From: Pseudalkalibacillus salsuginis
GTDB taxonomy: Bacteria; Bacillota; Bacilli; Bacillales; Fictibacillaceae
Length of the DNA: 64,000 nucleotides
Assembly (NCBI RefSeq): GCF_021646685.1
Contig: NZ_JAKJHW010000001.1
Span: 124,001 to 188,000, forward strand
Reading direction: 5' to 3'
In this document: positions 63,221-64,000 of the stretch, one piece after another
Layout of the letters: each line of letters starts with the position of its first letter
How positions within the stretch are numbered: position 1 is the first letter of the stretch
Translations under genes and position numbers: made by a program
Notes under the pieces: generated by a model
The model's input: only the letters and a program-made list of their open reading frames with translations
Told to the model about the DNA's origin: nothing
The model's database searches: none

Positions 63221-64000
63221 TCATTGATTAGAAGATACAAAACGACGGTCGATTTTATCTTTCAGTTTCCATGCAAGTTTGTTAGTAGTCGAGAAAGAGC
63301 CCAATTCCAAAAACGCTTTCCGGTGACCAACCGAAACGATCGATAATACTCGATTTTGCGGATGAAAATGGTACCCCTCACCTGACCCAATGTACCCTTT
63401 GAGATTCTCAGCCAACACTTCTCCTTGTCTTGCAGCCGAATCAGTAGTTCTAGGTAGGTTTGGATGATCACGGATTGTCACACCTTTTCCAGCTCCAAAT
63501 ATAAACGGAAATTCTTTGATCTGAAGAGTGTCCTCAACAAGCAAATATCCTTGATCATCTGTAGGAAGCTTGGAACTATTATATATTTTCGGTGATTCCA
63601 AACCTGTCATCCATAAAAGACAATCATACGTTATTATTCGCTTATCTGTGGTAATCGTTCCTCCACTGACGTCGACGACCTGTTCATTTTCCAACACCTG
63701 GACGCCTGTGTCTTGCAACATTCCTTTTAATCTCTGTAATCCTTTCTTCCCATTCTGTTCGCAGCCGTTTTCTGAACTGATTAAAATGACTTCACCATCA
63801 ACTTCATGTTTCTGTTTCCACGCTTGGATCGCAAAGCTCATTTCAATGCTTGGCGTCCCCCCTCCAACTATTGCCACCGTCCCTTTTTTTCTCTCATCGT
63901 TTTGAAAACGTCGGATGTGATGTTTTCGGTCATATTGAACGATCTTCTCTTGTTCTGGAAGTAGTTCATTTCCCTTCCGCCGTGTACCAATATCAAAGGA
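63221..64000 (-). CDS. NDH-2-like FAD-dependent oxidoreductase, 5' end outside window
   Basis: Frame open to the end of the window; 259 visible residues. The first visible ones (SFDIGTR) correspond to the end of the FAD-domain lead-in. GTVAIVGGGTPSIEMSF is the second dinucleotide-binding fold, MTGLESPKI and FIFGAGKGVTI follow, then ARQGEVLAENLKG, typical of type II NADH dehydrogenases and related flavoproteins. The tail lacks an obvious membrane-anchoring helix. Which NDH-2-like family it belongs to cannot be settled from this part. Confidence 0.8.
   Translation of the reverse strand, partial: SFDIGTRRKGNELLPEQEKIVQYDRKHHIRRFQNDERKKGTVAIVGGGTPSIEMSFAIQAWKQKHEVDGEVILISSENGCEQNGKKGLQRLKGMLQDTGVQVLENEQVVDVSGGTITTDKRIITYDCLLWMTGLESPKIYNSSKLPTDDQGYLLVEDTLQIKEFPFIFGAGKGVTIRDHPNLPRTTDSAARQGEVLAENLKGYIGSGEGYHFHPQNRVLSIVSVGHRKAFLELGSFSTTNKLAWKLKDKIDRRFVSSNQ

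Overview
The window comes from the chromosome of a spore-forming member of the Bacillaceae (low to moderate G+C). Gene order closely follows the Bacillus subtilis backbone from ypdA/gudB through recS, serA, resABCDE, rluB, spmAB-dacB, scpAB, the rib operon, ppiB, lysA, the spoVA operon, spoIIA-sigF, drm-pupG, xerD, fur, spoIIM and nudF to the yqkF-type gene. The naming rests on recalled protein motifs plus this synteny; no database search was run. I see no rRNA, tRNA, prophage, insertion sequence or CRISPR array.

Layout. 1-11.1 kb: the end of an asparaginase gene, ypdA (bacillithiol disulfide reduction), gudB, mecB, ypbG and a run of small membrane or regulatory genes ending in ypbD-recS-ypbB. 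11.4-14.2 kb (+ strand): fer, ppa, serA. 14.5-22.9 kb (- strand): a PHP phosphatase, an M23/LysM peptidase, resEDCBA and rluB. 23.6-29.8 kb: spmB-spmA-dacB (spore maturation), a type III polyketide synthase/methyltransferase pair, a 32-residue YjcZ-type protein and the scpB-scpA condensin subunits. 30-37.7 kb: riboflavin biosynthesis behind an FMN riboswitch, ppiB, and lysA behind a lysine riboswitch. 37.8-46 kb: spoVAA-AB-AC-AD-AEB-AEA-AF and dacF-spoIIAA-spoIIAB-sigF. 46.2-54.9 kb: nucleoside catabolism (deoB, two purine nucleoside phosphorylases, pdp), xerD, yqzK, fur, spoIIM, yqxK, nudF. 55-62.9 kb: mciZ, an aldo/keto reductase and an acetoacetate/short-chain fatty acid module (two thiolases, a CoA-transferase pair, an AtoE transporter, a divergent HMG-CoA lyase). 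The window ends inside a flavoprotein oxidoreductase gene.

How the genes work together. Sporulation dominates: sigma-F and its regulators, the spoVA channel for dipicolinate, spmAB/dacB core dehydration, spoIIM engulfment and mciZ inhibition of FtsZ. Candidate sigma-H, sigma-E and sigma-F/G promoters stand in front of several of them. The other main themes are amino acid and nucleoside use, with good cre-like boxes in front of gudB, deoB and the HMG-CoA lyase gene, and cofactor or amino acid synthesis under riboswitch control.

Points beyond routine annotation: (i) nine copies of a dispersed intergenic repeat, all on the + strand, with compensatory base changes that argue for a conserved fold, and with a modular insertion and a 52-bp tandem array nested in one copy; (ii) an in-frame TGA at codon 35 of spoVAEA; (iii) a second purine nucleoside phosphorylase whose two base-recognition residues are changed (Glu to Met, Asn to Asp); (iv) a near-perfect Fur box on a promoter pointing back into the fer terminator; (v) Shine-Dalgarno sequences buried in hairpins in the ypb cluster; (vi) an FMN riboswitch whose best terminator lies about 200 nt beyond the aptamer.
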